Positions 7,806 to 16,030 of a stretch of 31,619 bases of DNA are shown in pieces (the first letter of the stretch is position 1; every line of letters starts with the position of its first letter). The DNA is from JALOAT01 sp050179875 (GTDB lineage: Bacteria > Pseudomonadota > Gammaproteobacteria > Thiohalomonadales > Thiohalomonadaceae). The notes below the pieces were generated by a model. That model searched no databases. It saw nothing but the letters and a program-made list of their open reading frames with translations, and was not told the DNA's origin. A program made the position numbers and the translations under genes. The DNA is taken from assembly GCA_050179875.1 (NCBI GenBank), contig JBFXES010000016.1:1-31619 (forward strand). Reading direction: 5' to 3'.

Positions 7806-10223
7806 ATGACGGACGAAAAACGCTACGACTCAACCCAGATAAAGGTGCTCAAGGGCCTGGATGCCGTTCGCAAGCGTCCGGGCATGTACATCGGTGACAC
7901 GGATGACGGTACCGGTCTCCACCACATGGTCTTCGAGGTGGTCGACAACGCCATCGACGAGGCCTTGGCGGGATACTGCACGCAGATCGACGTCATCATC
8001 CATACCGATGGCTCGGTGACCGTGCGCGACAATGGCCGCGGCATCCCCGTGGACATCCATGCGGAAGAAGGTCGCTCCGCGGCCGAGGTCATCATGACCG
8101 TGCTGCACGCGGGCGGCAAATTCGACCAGAACTCTTATAAGGTATCCGGCGGCCTGCACGGCGTGGGCGTGTCGGTGGTGAATGCCCTCTCCGAGCACCT
8201 CCAGCTCCTCATCCGCCGCGACGGCAAGCTGCACCAGCAGGAATACCACCACGGCGACCCCGCCTACCCGCTCAAGGCGATCGGCGAATCCACCACCACC
8301 GGCACCGAGGTGCGGTTCAAGCCCTCCCGCGCCATCTTCACCCAGACCGAATTCAGCTACGACGTCCTGGCCAAGCGCCTGCGCGAGCTGTCATTCCTCA
8401 ACTCGGGGGTGCGCATCCATCTCCTGGACGAGCGCGCCGACAAGGAAGACACCTTCGAGTACCAGGGCGGTATCAAGGCCTTCGTGGAGCACCTGAACCG
8501 CAACAAGAACCCGCTGCACCCCAACGTGTTCCATTTCATCGCGGAGCGCGACGGCATCACGGTGGAAGTGGCCATGCAGTGGAGCGATGCCTATCAGGAA
8601 AGCGTCTACTGCTTCACCAACAACATCCCCCAGCGCGACGGCGGTACCCACCTGGCCGGATTCCGCGCCGCGCTGACGCGCACCATCAACAACTACATCG
8701 ACGCCGAAGGCCTGGCCAAGAAGGCGAAGATTGCCACCACGGGCGACGACGCCCGCGAAGGCCTGACCGCCGTGCTGTCGGTCAAGGTGCCAGACCCGAA
8801 GTTCTCCTCCCAGACCAAGGACAAGCTGGTCTCCTCCGAGGTGAAGCCGGTGGTCGAGGCCACCACGGTGGAAAAACTCGAGGAATTCCTGCTCGAAAAC
8901 CCGTCCGACGCCAAGGTCATCGCAGGCAAGGTGGTGGAAGCCGCGCGCGCCCGCGAGGCCGCCCGCAAGGCCCGCGAGATGACCCGACGCAAGGGCGCGC
9001 TGGACATCGCCGGCCTGCCCGGGAAGCTGGCCGACTGCCAGGAGCGCGACCCGGCCCTTTCCGAGCTGTTCCTGGTCGAGGGTGACTCCGCCGGCGGCTC
9101 CGCCAAGCAGGGCCGCGACCGCCGTACCCAGGCCATCCTGCCTCTCAAGGGCAAGATCCTCAACGTGGAGAAGGCCCGCTTCGACAAGATGCTCTCTTCC
9201 GCCGAGGTGGGCACGCTCATCACGGCGCTGGGCTGCGGCATCGGCCGGGAGGAATTCAACCCGGACAAGCTGCGCTACCACCGCATCATCATCATGACCG
9301 ACGCGGACGTGGACGGCTCCCACATCCGCACCCTGCTGCTCACCTTCTTCTACCGGCAGATGCCCGCGATCATCGAGCGCGGCCACATCTACATCGCCCA
9401 GCCCCCGCTCTACAAGGTGAAGCGCGGCAAGCAGGAACGCTATGTAAAAGATGATGCCGAGCTCAACGCCAGCCTGCTGCAGCAGGCCCTGGACGGCACC
9501 GAACTCTACGTCACTCACGGCGCCCCACCGCTCTCGGGCATCGCCCTGGAGCAGCTCGCCAAGCACTACCAGGCGGTGCTCTCCAGCGTTCAGCGCCTCG
9601 GCCGCCGTTTCAACGTCCATGCCCTGGAAAAGATGATCGCCCTCCCTGGCCTCGCCCAGGAGGACGCCGTGCGCCAGGAGGCGGCCAGCGCCTGGTTCGA
9701 AGACCTGGTGGGCCTGCTCAACGCCGAGGCCGGCGCCGAGCGCCGCTATTCCTACCGCCTGGAAGCGACCCCCGGTGGCAGCGTGGAAAGCATCGGCCTC
9801 ACCGAGTGGCGACATGGCGTGGCATCCGAGTTCACCTACCCCGTGGAGTTTTTCTCCTCGCCCGAATACCAGGCCATCCGCGACCTGCACGACCAGCTCG
9901 ACGGCCTGCTCCAGGCGGACGCCTACGTCCAGCGTGGCGACCGGCGCCAGGAAGTGGGCAGTTTCAAGCAGGCCCTGGACTGGATGCTGGAAGAGGCCAA
10001 GCGCGGCCAGCACATCCAGCGCTACAAGGGGCTGGGCGAGATGAATCCCGAGCAGCTGTGGGAAACCACCATGAACCAGGACACCCGGCGCCTGCTCCAG
10101 GTGAAGATCGAGGACGCGGTAGCCGCCGACGCCATCTTCTCCACCCTCATGGGCGACGCCGTGGAGCCCCGCCGCGAGTTCATCGAACAGAACGCCCTGC
10201 AGGTGGCAAACCTGGACGTTTAG
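7806..10223 (+). CDS. gyrB: DNA gyrase subunit B
   Basis: GyrB is the ATPase subunit of DNA gyrase, which with GyrA introduces negative supercoils. The GHKL ATPase motifs are present: EVVDNAIDEALAGYC, DNGRGIPVDIH and GLHGVGVSVVNALS. The Toprim domain has LVEGDSAGGSAKQGRDRRTQ and DADVDGSHIRTLLL. The C-terminal QRYKGLGEMNPEQLW is diagnostic. The start at MTDEKRYDSTQIKVLKGL is preceded by GGAG at 7796-7799 and gives 805 residues (E. coli 804). It closes the dnaA-dnaN-recF-gyrB block. Confidence 0.98.
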   Translation: MTDEKRYDSTQIKVLKGLDAVRKRPGMYIGDTDDGTGLHHMVFEVVDNAIDEALAGYCTQIDVIIHTDGSVTVRDNGRGIPVDIHAEEGRSAAEVIMTVLHAGGKFDQNSYKVSGGLHGVGVSVVNALSEHLQLLIRRDGKLHQQEYHHGDPAYPLKAIGESTTTGTEVRFKPSRAIFTQTEFSYDVLAKRLRELSFLNSGVRIHLLDERADKEDTFEYQGGIKAFVEHLNRNKNPLHPNVFHFIAERDGITVEVAMQWSDAYQESVYCFTNNIPQRDGGTHLAGFRAALTRTINNYIDAEGLAKKAKIATTGDDAREGLTAVLSVKVPDPKFSSQTKDKLVSSEVKPVVEATTVEKLEEFLLENPSDAKVIAGKVVEAARAREAARKAREMTRRKGALDIAGLPGKLADCQERDPALSELFLVEGDSAGGSAKQGRDRRTQAILPLKGKILNVEKARFDKMLSSAEVGTLITALGCGIGREEFNPDKLRYHRIIIMTDADVDGSHIRTLLLTFFYRQMPAIIERGHIYIAQPPLYKVKRGKQERYVKDDAELNASLLQQALDGTELYVTHGAPPLSGIALEQLAKHYQAVLSSVQRLGRRFNVHALEKMIALPGLAQEDAVRQEAASAWFEDLVGLLNAEAGAERRYSYRLEATPGGSVESIGLTEWRHGVASEFTYPVEFFSSPEYQAIRDLHDQLDGLLQADAYVQRGDRRQEVGSFKQALDWMLEEAKRGQHIQRYKGLGEMNPEQLWETTMNQDTRRLLQVKIEDAVAADAIFSTLMGDAVEPRREFIEQNALQVANLDV

Positions 10224-10298
10224 GAAAGATCAACCACGGAGGCCACGGAGGGCCACGGAGAACATGAAATGTTTTCCGCCGTGGTTGTTTGCACCGCC

Positions 10299-10325
10299 TG
10301 TAGGAGCCCACACCGTGGGCGAATC
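10299..10325 (+). repeat. REP-like palindrome
   Basis: The sequence starts TGTAGGAGCCCACACC and contains the stem GCCCAC (10306-10311), loop ACC and GTGGGC (10315-10320), followed by GAATC. The TGTAGGAGC...GCGAATC format matches repetitive extragenic palindromes common in Pseudomonas and other gammaproteobacteria. Only one copy is seen in this window. Confidence 0.6.
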
Positions 10326-10355
10326 TTTGTCACGCCCTCGGGGATATCCAACAAG

Positions 10356-10384
10356 AAAGGGGAAGGCCAAGCCTTCCCCTTTTT
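10356..10384 (+). terminator. Rho-independent terminator after gyrB
   Basis: A perfect 12-bp stem, AAAGGGGAAGGC (10356-10367) and GCCTTCCCCTTT (10371-10382), encloses the loop CAA. It ends in five T residues at 10380-10384. It lies 133 bp after the gyrB stop. The complementary A-rich arm could also serve fbp from the opposite side. Confidence 0.85.
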
Positions 10385-10500
10385 CAATCAAACACCGACG
10401 TTCTGTTTCCGCGAAAGCACTCAGCTTCCCGGTCACAGACCCAACGTAAATCACTTCTTCTCCGTGGCCTCCGTGGTTTCTTCTTCTTTGCCCCTAAAGA

Positions 10501-11511
10501 TCAGGCATTCAGGTGGTAGGAGACGATGCGCTCCACCTCGTTCCGCGAGCCAAGAATGACCGGGACGCGCTGGTGCAGGCCGGTGGGTTGGATGTCCATG
10601 ATGCGCTCGCGGCCGGTGCTGCTGACGCCGCCCGCCTGTTCGATGATGAACGACATGGGGTTGGCCTCATACATGAGGCGCAGCTTGCCACCCTTGTCCT
10701 TCATCTTGCTGTCCAGCGGGTACATGAAAACACCGCCGCGGGTCAGGATGCGGTGCACCTCGGCCACCATGGAGGCGACCCAGCGCATATTGAAGTCCTT
10801 GTCGCGCTCGCCGGTCTTGCCGGCCAGGCACTCGTCCACGTAGCGCTTCACCGGCTTTTCCCAGAAACGCATGTTGGAGGCATTGATGGCGAACTCATTG
10901 GTGTCAGCCGGGATCTGAATGTTCGGGTGAGTAAGCACGAACTCACCGATGCTCTGGTCCAGGGTGAAGCCGTTCACGCCGTGACCGGTGGTCAGCACCA
11001 TCATGGTCGACGGTCCGTAGATGGCGTAGCCGGCGCACACCTGCTGGGTGCCGGGCTGCAGGAAGGCCTCGGCGGTGGGGTTCTCACCGTTACCCGGGCA
11101 GCGCAGGATGGAGAAGATGGTGCCCACGGACACGTTCACGTCGATGTTGGACGAGCCGTCCAGCGGGTCGAACGTGAGCAAGTACTTACCGCGCGGATAG
11201 CGCGCGGGGATCGGGTAGATGTCGTCCATCTCCTCGGAGGCCATGGCGGCCAGGTGGCCCGCCCACTCGTTGGTCTGCAGGAAGATGTCGTTGGAGATGA
11301 CGTCCAGCTTCTTCTGGGTTTCCCCCTGCACGTTCTCGGAGCCGGCGCTGCCCAGCACGCCCACCAGGGCGCCCTTGTTCACGAGGCCGGAGATCTGCTT
11401 GCACGCGGTAACGATGTCGTTGAGCAGCGAGGTGAAGTCGCCGGTGGCGCCCTTGACGCGGCGCTGCTCCTCAATGATGAACTGCGTCAGGGAAACGCGG
11501 TTGTTCTGCAT
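10501..11511 (-). CDS. fbp: class I fructose-1,6-bisphosphatase
   Basis: This gluconeogenic and Calvin-cycle enzyme hydrolyses fructose 1,6-bisphosphate to fructose 6-phosphate. The metal-binding active-site motif FDPLDGSSNIDVNVSVGTIF is intact, and the C-terminal region contains KLRLMYEANPMSFIIEQAGG. The 336 residues match the class I family (E. coli 332). ATG is at 11511-11509. It is convergent with gyrB and lies 107 nt downstream of plsC on the same strand, so it may have its own promoter. Whether it serves gluconeogenesis or carbon fixation cannot be told here. Confidence 0.97.
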   Translation of the reverse strand: MQNNRVSLTQFIIEEQRRVKGATGDFTSLLNDIVTACKQISGLVNKGALVGVLGSAGSENVQGETQKKLDVISNDIFLQTNEWAGHLAAMASEEMDDIYPIPARYPRGKYLLTFDPLDGSSNIDVNVSVGTIFSILRCPGNGENPTAEAFLQPGTQQVCAGYAIYGPSTMMVLTTGHGVNGFTLDQSIGEFVLTHPNIQIPADTNEFAINASNMRFWEKPVKRYVDECLAGKTGERDKDFNMRWVASMVAEVHRILTRGGVFMYPLDSKMKDKGGKLRLMYEANPMSFIIEQAGGVSSTGRERIMDIQPTGLHQRVPVILGSRNEVERIVSYHLNA

Positions 11512-11548
11512 GGCATGTGGTCCTGTGGTTTCGATGAAGGCTGTAGCG

Positions 11549-11568
11549 GTCCGGGTCGATGCCCGGAC
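11549..11568. other. stem-loop between plsC and fbp
   Basis: A 7-bp perfect stem, GTCCGGG and CCCGGAC, encloses a 6-nt loop in the 107-bp plsC-fbp gap. No T-tract follows on the minus strand, so it is not a classic terminator. It may lie in the fbp leader. Role unknown. Confidence 0.4.
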
Positions 11569-11618
11569 TAGTTGTTAGTAACGTCGGCCTTGCCGGCCGC
11601 GTAAGGAAAACGAGTATA

Positions 11619-12350
11619 TCACGCGCCGCTGAGCGCCTTGCCCGCGCGGCCGATGGCGGACATGGCGTTTTCGATCCACGTTTCCGCCTCCGTGGTGATG
11701 GCCGCGGCGCTCTTGCCGGCGGTGTCGATGGCGGGGCCGATGCGTACCTGGATCTCCCCCGGGATCTTCAGGAAGGTATCCCGTCGCCAGTGTTCGCCCC
11801 CGTTGTGCGCCACCGGCACCACCGGGACCCCGGCCTGGCGGGCCAGCGCCGCCCCGCCCGTGGCGTAACGGCCCCGCGTACCCGGCGCCACGCGCGTGCC
11901 TTCCGGGAACACGACCACCCAGAAACCGTTGCGCAGGCGCTCGACGCCTTGCTCGATCACCTGTTTGAGGGCCTCGCGACCGGCCTTGCGATCGATGGCG
12001 ATGGGCCAGGCGGCCGCCAGGCCCCACCCGAAGAACGGGATGCGCAGCAACTCCTTCTTCAATACCCAGGTCTGGGTGGGGAAGATGGACTGCAGGGCGA
12101 TGGTTTCCCAGGTGCTCTGGTGTTTGGCCAGCACCACGGATGCGCTGGCGGGGATGTGCTCGCGCCCTTCCACGCGGTAGCCGACGCCGCAGGTCACCCG
12201 CAGCCACCACAGCACGAAGCGGCCCCACAGCGTCAGATAGCGGTAACGGACCTTGGGTGGGAGCGGCAGCACGAGCGGAATCGGCAGCACGATTACCACG
12301 GTGGCGAGCCACATGCCCAGATAGAACAGCAGCGAACGCAAAGCGAGCAT
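11619..12350 (-). CDS. plsC: 1-acyl-sn-glycerol-3-phosphate acyltransferase
   Basis: This membrane enzyme adds the second acyl chain to lysophosphatidic acid, giving phosphatidic acid for phospholipid synthesis. The start MLALRSLLFYLGMWLATVVIV leads into an N-terminal membrane segment. The acyltransferase box is KHQSTWET (H77, E82), the HX4E variant of a recognised bacterial PlsC subfamily in place of HX4D. FPEGTR (148-153) is the substrate-binding motif. The 243 residues are typical. ATG overlaps the gmhB stop (ATGA). Gene order next to gmhB-glyS-glyQ and near gyrB is as in Pseudomonas. The exact acyl substrate is inferred from family. Confidence 0.9.
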   Translation of the reverse strand: MLALRSLLFYLGMWLATVVIVLPIPLVLPLPPKVRYRYLTLWGRFVLWWLRVTCGVGYRVEGREHIPASASVVLAKHQSTWETIALQSIFPTQTWVLKKELLRIPFFGWGLAAAWPIAIDRKAGREALKQVIEQGVERLRNGFWVVVFPEGTRVAPGTRGRYATGGAALARQAGVPVVPVAHNGGEHWRRDTFLKIPGEIQVRIGPAIDTAGKSAAAITTEAETWIENAMSAIGRAGKALSGA

Positions 12351-12889
12351 CAGGCCACCGCCAGCAGGGCGTCCACCGCCTCGCTCAGGTCGCGATACAC
12401 GGGTACGCCCTCCAGGCCGGCGTTCTTCGCCAGGGTGCGCTCGCCCTTGCCGGTCCTGACCAGGATCGGGCTGGCCCCGACGCAGCGTGCGGCCTCGATG
12501 TCGCGCAGCGAATCGCCGATGGCAGGCACGCCGGCCAGACTCTGGCCAAGGCGCTCGCCGATCTCGTGCAGCAGGCCCGGCAGCGGCTTGCGGCAATTGC
12601 AGCCGTCCTCGGGACCGTGCGGGCAGAAGGCGATCATCTCGATGTGTCCACCTACCGCGGCGAGGGCACGCCTCAGCTTGCCATGCATGCTGTTGAGCGT
12701 GTCCAGGTCGAAATAGCCGCGCGAAAGCCCGGACTGGTTGGTCGCCACCGCCACCCGGTAGCCGGCCTGGTTGAGGCGTGCGATGGCCTCCAGGCTGCCC
12801 GGGATGAAGCGGAATTCGTCCACCGACTTGATGTACTCGTCGGAGTCTTCGTTGATGACCCCGTCGCGGTCCAGGATGACCAGCTTCAT
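12350..12889 (-). CDS. gmhB: D-glycero-beta-D-manno-heptose-1,7-bisphosphate 7-phosphatase
   Basis: This HAD-superfamily phosphatase of the ADP-heptose pathway builds the LPS inner core. The nucleophile motif is DRDGVIN (D7 and D9). ATNQSGLSRG carries motif II. The zinc-binding CPHGPEDGCNCRKP segment is specific to GmhB-type HAD enzymes. GDSLRDIEAA is the C-terminal HAD motif. The 179 residues match the family. It starts 2 nt after the glyS stop and overlaps plsC by 4 nt. Confidence 0.95.
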   Translation of the reverse strand: MKLVILDRDGVINEDSDEYIKSVDEFRFIPGSLEAIARLNQAGYRVAVATNQSGLSRGYFDLDTLNSMHGKLRRALAAVGGHIEMIAFCPHGPEDGCNCRKPLPGLLHEIGERLGQSLAGVPAIGDSLRDIEAARCVGASPILVRTGKGERTLAKNAGLEGVPVYRDLSEAVDALLAVA

Positions 12890-12891
12890 GC

Positions 12892-14970
12892 TCAGCCTTG
12901 CAGCCGCGAGATGTCGGCGACTTCGAGGAACAGGTCACCCAGTCGCTTGAGCAGGGCCAGACGGTTGTCGCGCAGCTTCGCGTCGTCCGCCATCACCATG
13001 ACGGCATCGAAGAAGCCGTCCACCGCCTCGCGCAGGCCGGCGAGACGGCACAGCGCATCCTCGTAGCGGCGCGCGCTCAGGAGCGTGCGCACCTCGCCCT
13101 CGAGTGCTGCGAGCTGCTCCCCGAGCGCACGTTCCGCGGACTCCACGAAGAGGGCGGCCTGCACCTCATCCGGCACGGCGACCTCCGCCTTGCGCAGGAT
13201 GTTGTGGATGCGCTTGTTGGCCGCCGCCAGGCTCTCGGCCTCGGGCAGGCGCCGGAAGGCGGCAACGGCGTGAATGCGCGCGTGGAAGTCCAGGGGACGC
13301 GTCGGCTGCCGCGCGAGCACCGCCTCGAACGTGTCCGTCGCGATGCCCGATTCCTGATAGTAGGCGCGCAGGCGCTCCATCATGAACTCGAACACCTGCT
13401 CGGCGGTGGCCTCCGCCACCTTGACGCCGTCCGCCCGCAGGCGCTCGACCGCCTGCTGCAACAACACGCGCAGGTCCAGATCGAGGCCCTTCTCGATGCA
13501 GGTGCGCAGCACGCCGAGGGCCGCGCGGCGCAGGCCGAAGGGGTCCTTGTCGCCGGTGGGCAGCTGGCCGATGCCGAAAATGCCCGCCAGGGTGTCCAGG
13601 CGATCGGCAATGGCGAGGGCCTGGCCCGTGCCGGTGGACGGCAGCGCATCGCCGGCCTGGCGCGGCATGTATTGCTCATCCAGCGCGGCCGCCACGTCGG
13701 CCGGCTCGCCGTCGTGCAGCGCGTAGTAACGGCCCATGATGCCCTGCAGCTCGGGGAACTCGCCCACCATGGCCGTCATCAGATCGCACTTGGCGAGACG
13801 CGCCGCCCGTTCCGCCTTGGCCGGCTCCGCGCCGATCTGGCGCGCGATGAGGCCGGCGAGGGCGGCCACACGCTCGCTCTTCTCGTACAGGGTGCCGAGC
13901 TTCTGCTGGAACACCACGGTTCTGAGCGACTCGATGCGTGCGCTCAGGGGCTGCTTGCGGTCCTGATGCCAGAAGAAGCTGGCGTCGGACAGGCGCGGAC
14001 GGATCACGCGCTCGTTGCCGGCGCACACATGCTCCGGTTCGCGGCTGTCGATGTTGGCGATGGCGATGAAGTGCGGCATGAGCTGCCCGTTGCCATCCAC
14101 CACGTGGAAGTATTTCTGATGTCCCTTCATGGAAGACACCAGCGCCTCGGCGGGCACCTCCAGGAAGCGTTCCTCGAAATTGCCCACGATGGCCACGGGC
14201 CACTCCACCAGCGCGGTCACTTCGTCCAGCAGCGCGTCGTCGATGACCGCAGTGCCGCCCAGCTGCGCCGCGGCCTCCAGCACCTGTGCACGCACCGCCT
14301 CGCGGCGCTTGCCGAAATCGGCAATGACGCGGCCTTCCGACAACAGCAGCGCCTCGTAGGCCTCGGGCTCGCCGAGATAGAGCGGCGCCGGATGGTGAAA
14401 GCGATGGCCGCGCGTCTCCCTACCCGAACGCACGCTCAGGATCTCGCAGTCGATGACCTCGTCGCCGAACAGCACCACGACCCAGTGCACGGGTCGCACG
14501 AACTCGGCCTCCAGATCACCCCAGCGCATGCGCTTGGGGATGGGCAGGCGATCCAGTGCGGCACGCACGACCTCCGGGATGACCTCGGCGGTCTTGCGCC
14601 CCGGCTGCACGCTGCGATGCACCAGCCAGGCGCCCTTGTCGGTCTCCACCCGTTCCAGTTGATCCACGGTGACGCCGCAGGAGGCAGCGAAGCCCTGCGC
14701 CGCCTTGGTGGGCACGCCTTCCTCGTCGAAGGCGGCGGCGAGTGCGGGGCCGCGGCGTTCCACGGTCTTGTCGCCCTGGCCGACGGGCAGCGCCCTCACC
14801 AGCACGGCGAGACGCCGTGGGCTGGCGAATGCCTGCATGGACTGGAAGCCCAGCCCGGCCTTGCCCAGGCCCTCCTCGATGCCGCGGCGGAAGGCGGCCG
14901 ACAGGGTCGGGAGCGCCTTCGGCGGCAGTTCCTCGGTGCCGATCTCGATCAGCAGGTCGCGCGTGCTCAT
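12892..14970 (-). CDS. glyS: glycyl-tRNA synthetase beta subunit
   Basis: This is the large subunit of the bacterial alpha2beta2 glycyl-tRNA synthetase; it binds tRNA-Gly and works with GlyQ. The N-terminus LLIEIGTEELPPKAL is diagnostic. Also present are MRWGDLEAEFVRPVHWVV, EVPAEALVSSMKGHQKYFHV and the HD-like region RAARLAKCDLMTAMVGEFPELQG. The C-terminal anticodon-binding domain ends FFDAVMVMADDAKLRDNRL. The 692 residues match E. coli (689). ATG overlaps the glyQ stop by 4 nt (ATGA). Confidence 0.97.
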   Translation of the reverse strand: MSTRDLLIEIGTEELPPKALPTLSAAFRRGIEEGLGKAGLGFQSMQAFASPRRLAVLVRALPVGQGDKTVERRGPALAAAFDEEGVPTKAAQGFAASCGVTVDQLERVETDKGAWLVHRSVQPGRKTAEVIPEVVRAALDRLPIPKRMRWGDLEAEFVRPVHWVVVLFGDEVIDCEILSVRSGRETRGHRFHHPAPLYLGEPEAYEALLLSEGRVIADFGKRREAVRAQVLEAAAQLGGTAVIDDALLDEVTALVEWPVAIVGNFEERFLEVPAEALVSSMKGHQKYFHVVDGNGQLMPHFIAIANIDSREPEHVCAGNERVIRPRLSDASFFWHQDRKQPLSARIESLRTVVFQQKLGTLYEKSERVAALAGLIARQIGAEPAKAERAARLAKCDLMTAMVGEFPELQGIMGRYYALHDGEPADVAAALDEQYMPRQAGDALPSTGTGQALAIADRLDTLAGIFGIGQLPTGDKDPFGLRRAALGVLRTCIEKGLDLDLRVLLQQAVERLRADGVKVAEATAEQVFEFMMERLRAYYQESGIATDTFEAVLARQPTRPLDFHARIHAVAAFRRLPEAESLAAANKRIHNILRKAEVAVPDEVQAALFVESAERALGEQLAALEGEVRTLLSARRYEDALCRLAGLREAVDGFFDAVMVMADDAKLRDNRLALLKRLGDLFLEVADISRLQG

Positions 14971-15893
14971 CGGGCGGCCTCCGTGTTCTTCAGCATGGGG
15001 AAGCCGAGGGCGGCGCGACGGTCGTAATAGGCTTGCGCCACGGCGCGCGACAGGGTGCGCACGCGCAGGATGAAACGCTGGCGTTCGGTCACGGATATGG
15101 CCTTGCGGGCATCGAGCAGATTGAAGGTGTGGGAGGCCTTGAGCACCATTTCATAGGCCGGCAGCGGCAGGCCCAGTTCGATGAAACGGCTGCTCTCCTT
15201 CTCGTAGTGATCGAATTGGCGGAACAGGTTCTCCACGTCGGCGTGCTCGAAGTTGAACGCCGACATCTCCACCTCGTTCTGGTGATAGACGTCGCCGTAG
15301 GTCACCTTGCCGTTCGGCCCGTTGGCCCAGGTGAGATCGAACACGCTCTGCACGCCTTGCAGATACATGGCCAGGCGTTCCAGGCCGTAGGTGATCTCGC
15401 CGGTCACCGGCTTGCAGTCCAGGCCGCCCACCTGCTGGAAATAGGTGAACTGGGTGACCTCCATGCCGTTCAGCCACACCTCCCAACCCAGGCCCCAGGC
15501 GCCGAGGGTGGGCGATTCCCAGTTGTCCTCCACGAAGCGGATGTCGTGAATGAGCGGGTCGAAGCCCAGCATGCGCAGGGAATCCAGGTAGAGCTCCTGG
15601 ATGTTCAGTGGCGACGGCTTCATCACCACCTGGAACTGGTAGTAATGCTGCAGCCGGTTCGGGTTTTCGCCGTAGCGACCGTCCGTGGGGCGGCGCGAGG
15701 GCTGCACGTAGGCAGCGTTCCAGGGCTCGGGCCCGATGGAGCGCAGGAAGGTGGCCGGATGGAAGGTACCGGCGCCCACTTCCATGTCGAGGGGCTGCAT
15801 CACCACGCAGCCCTGCCGGGCCCAGTAGTTCTGCAGCGCGAGGATGAGCCCCTGGAAGGTGCTCACGTCGTGCGTCGCGGCATTGGTGGTCAA
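14967..15893 (-). CDS. glyQ: glycyl-tRNA synthetase alpha subunit
   Basis: The catalytic subunit forms glycyl-adenylate. Very conserved motifs are STFQGLILALQNYWARQGC, QPLDMEVGAGTFHPATFL, YVQPSRRPTDGRYGENPNRLQ and YYQFQVVMKPSP. An ATG at 15935 opens the frame, but a consensus -10 hexamer (15939-15934) covers that codon, so a transcript from that promoter could not include it. TTG at 15893, with AAGGG 8 nt upstream, gives 308 residues (E. coli 303) and is preferred. It is the first gene of the glyQ-glyS-gmhB-plsC run. Confidence 0.95.
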   Translation of the reverse strand: MTTNAATHDVSTFQGLILALQNYWARQGCVVMQPLDMEVGAGTFHPATFLRSIGPEPWNAAYVQPSRRPTDGRYGENPNRLQHYYQFQVVMKPSPLNIQELYLDSLRMLGFDPLIHDIRFVEDNWESPTLGAWGLGWEVWLNGMEVTQFTYFQQVGGLDCKPVTGEITYGLERLAMYLQGVQSVFDLTWANGPNGKVTYGDVYHQNEVEMSAFNFEHADVENLFRQFDHYEKESSRFIELGLPLPAYEMVLKASHTFNLLDARKAISVTERQRFILRVRTLSRAVAQAYYDRRAALGFPMLKNTEAAR

Positions 15894-15933
15894 GGTGAAA
15901 CCCTTAAGCGGATGGTTGGTCCAATAGCCGCAC

Positions 15934-15963
15934 ATTATAACCAGCGTGCGGTTTTCCTTTACA
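15934..15963 (-). promoter_or_regulatory. sigma70 promoter for glyQ operon
   Basis: On the minus strand a perfect TATAAT (15939-15934) has a weak -35-like TGTAAA (15963-15958) 18 nt upstream. The predicted start point near 15927 leaves about 34 nt of leader before the TTG start. Confidence 0.7.
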
Positions 15964-16030
15964 GGCGCCGGTGTTTAGCGCACGCAATTCCGGTAAACTT
16001 GGCACCCTTCGATCCATCCGCTGCCCGTCC

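Larger units (their letters stand above)
10232..10478. repeat. 247-bp element with 19-bp terminal inverted repeats
   Basis: AACCACGGAGGCCACGGAG at 10232-10250 is perfectly inverted at 10460-10478. The left end carries an extra tandem GGCCACGGAG (10251-10260), and an inner CCGCCGTGGTT (about 10277-10287) lies in inverted orientation. The element fills nearly all of the gyrB-fbp gap (10224-10500), codes for nothing credible, and encloses a REP-like palindrome and a terminator. It looks like a dispersed or MITE-like repeat. Genome copy number is unknown from this window. Confidence 0.65.

Noticed and set aside
8391..10013. 540-codon minus-strand frame opposite gyrB
   Set aside because: Antisense shadow of gyrB; composition follows the third-codon GC bias of gyrB.
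10230..10559. Short frames in the gyrB-fbp gap (for example NHGGHGGPRR-type translations)
   Set aside because: These are translations of the ACCACGGAGG repeat, a frequent source of false proteins.
11585..11605. GGCC-rich inverted repeat after plsC as a terminator
   Set aside because: The stem is only about 4-5 bp and is not followed by a T-tract on the minus strand.
12898..15027. 709-codon plus-strand frame opposite glyS/glyQ
   Set aside because: Shadow of the GC-rich minus-strand genes. Low-complexity His/Arg/Gly-rich translation with no recognisable domain.
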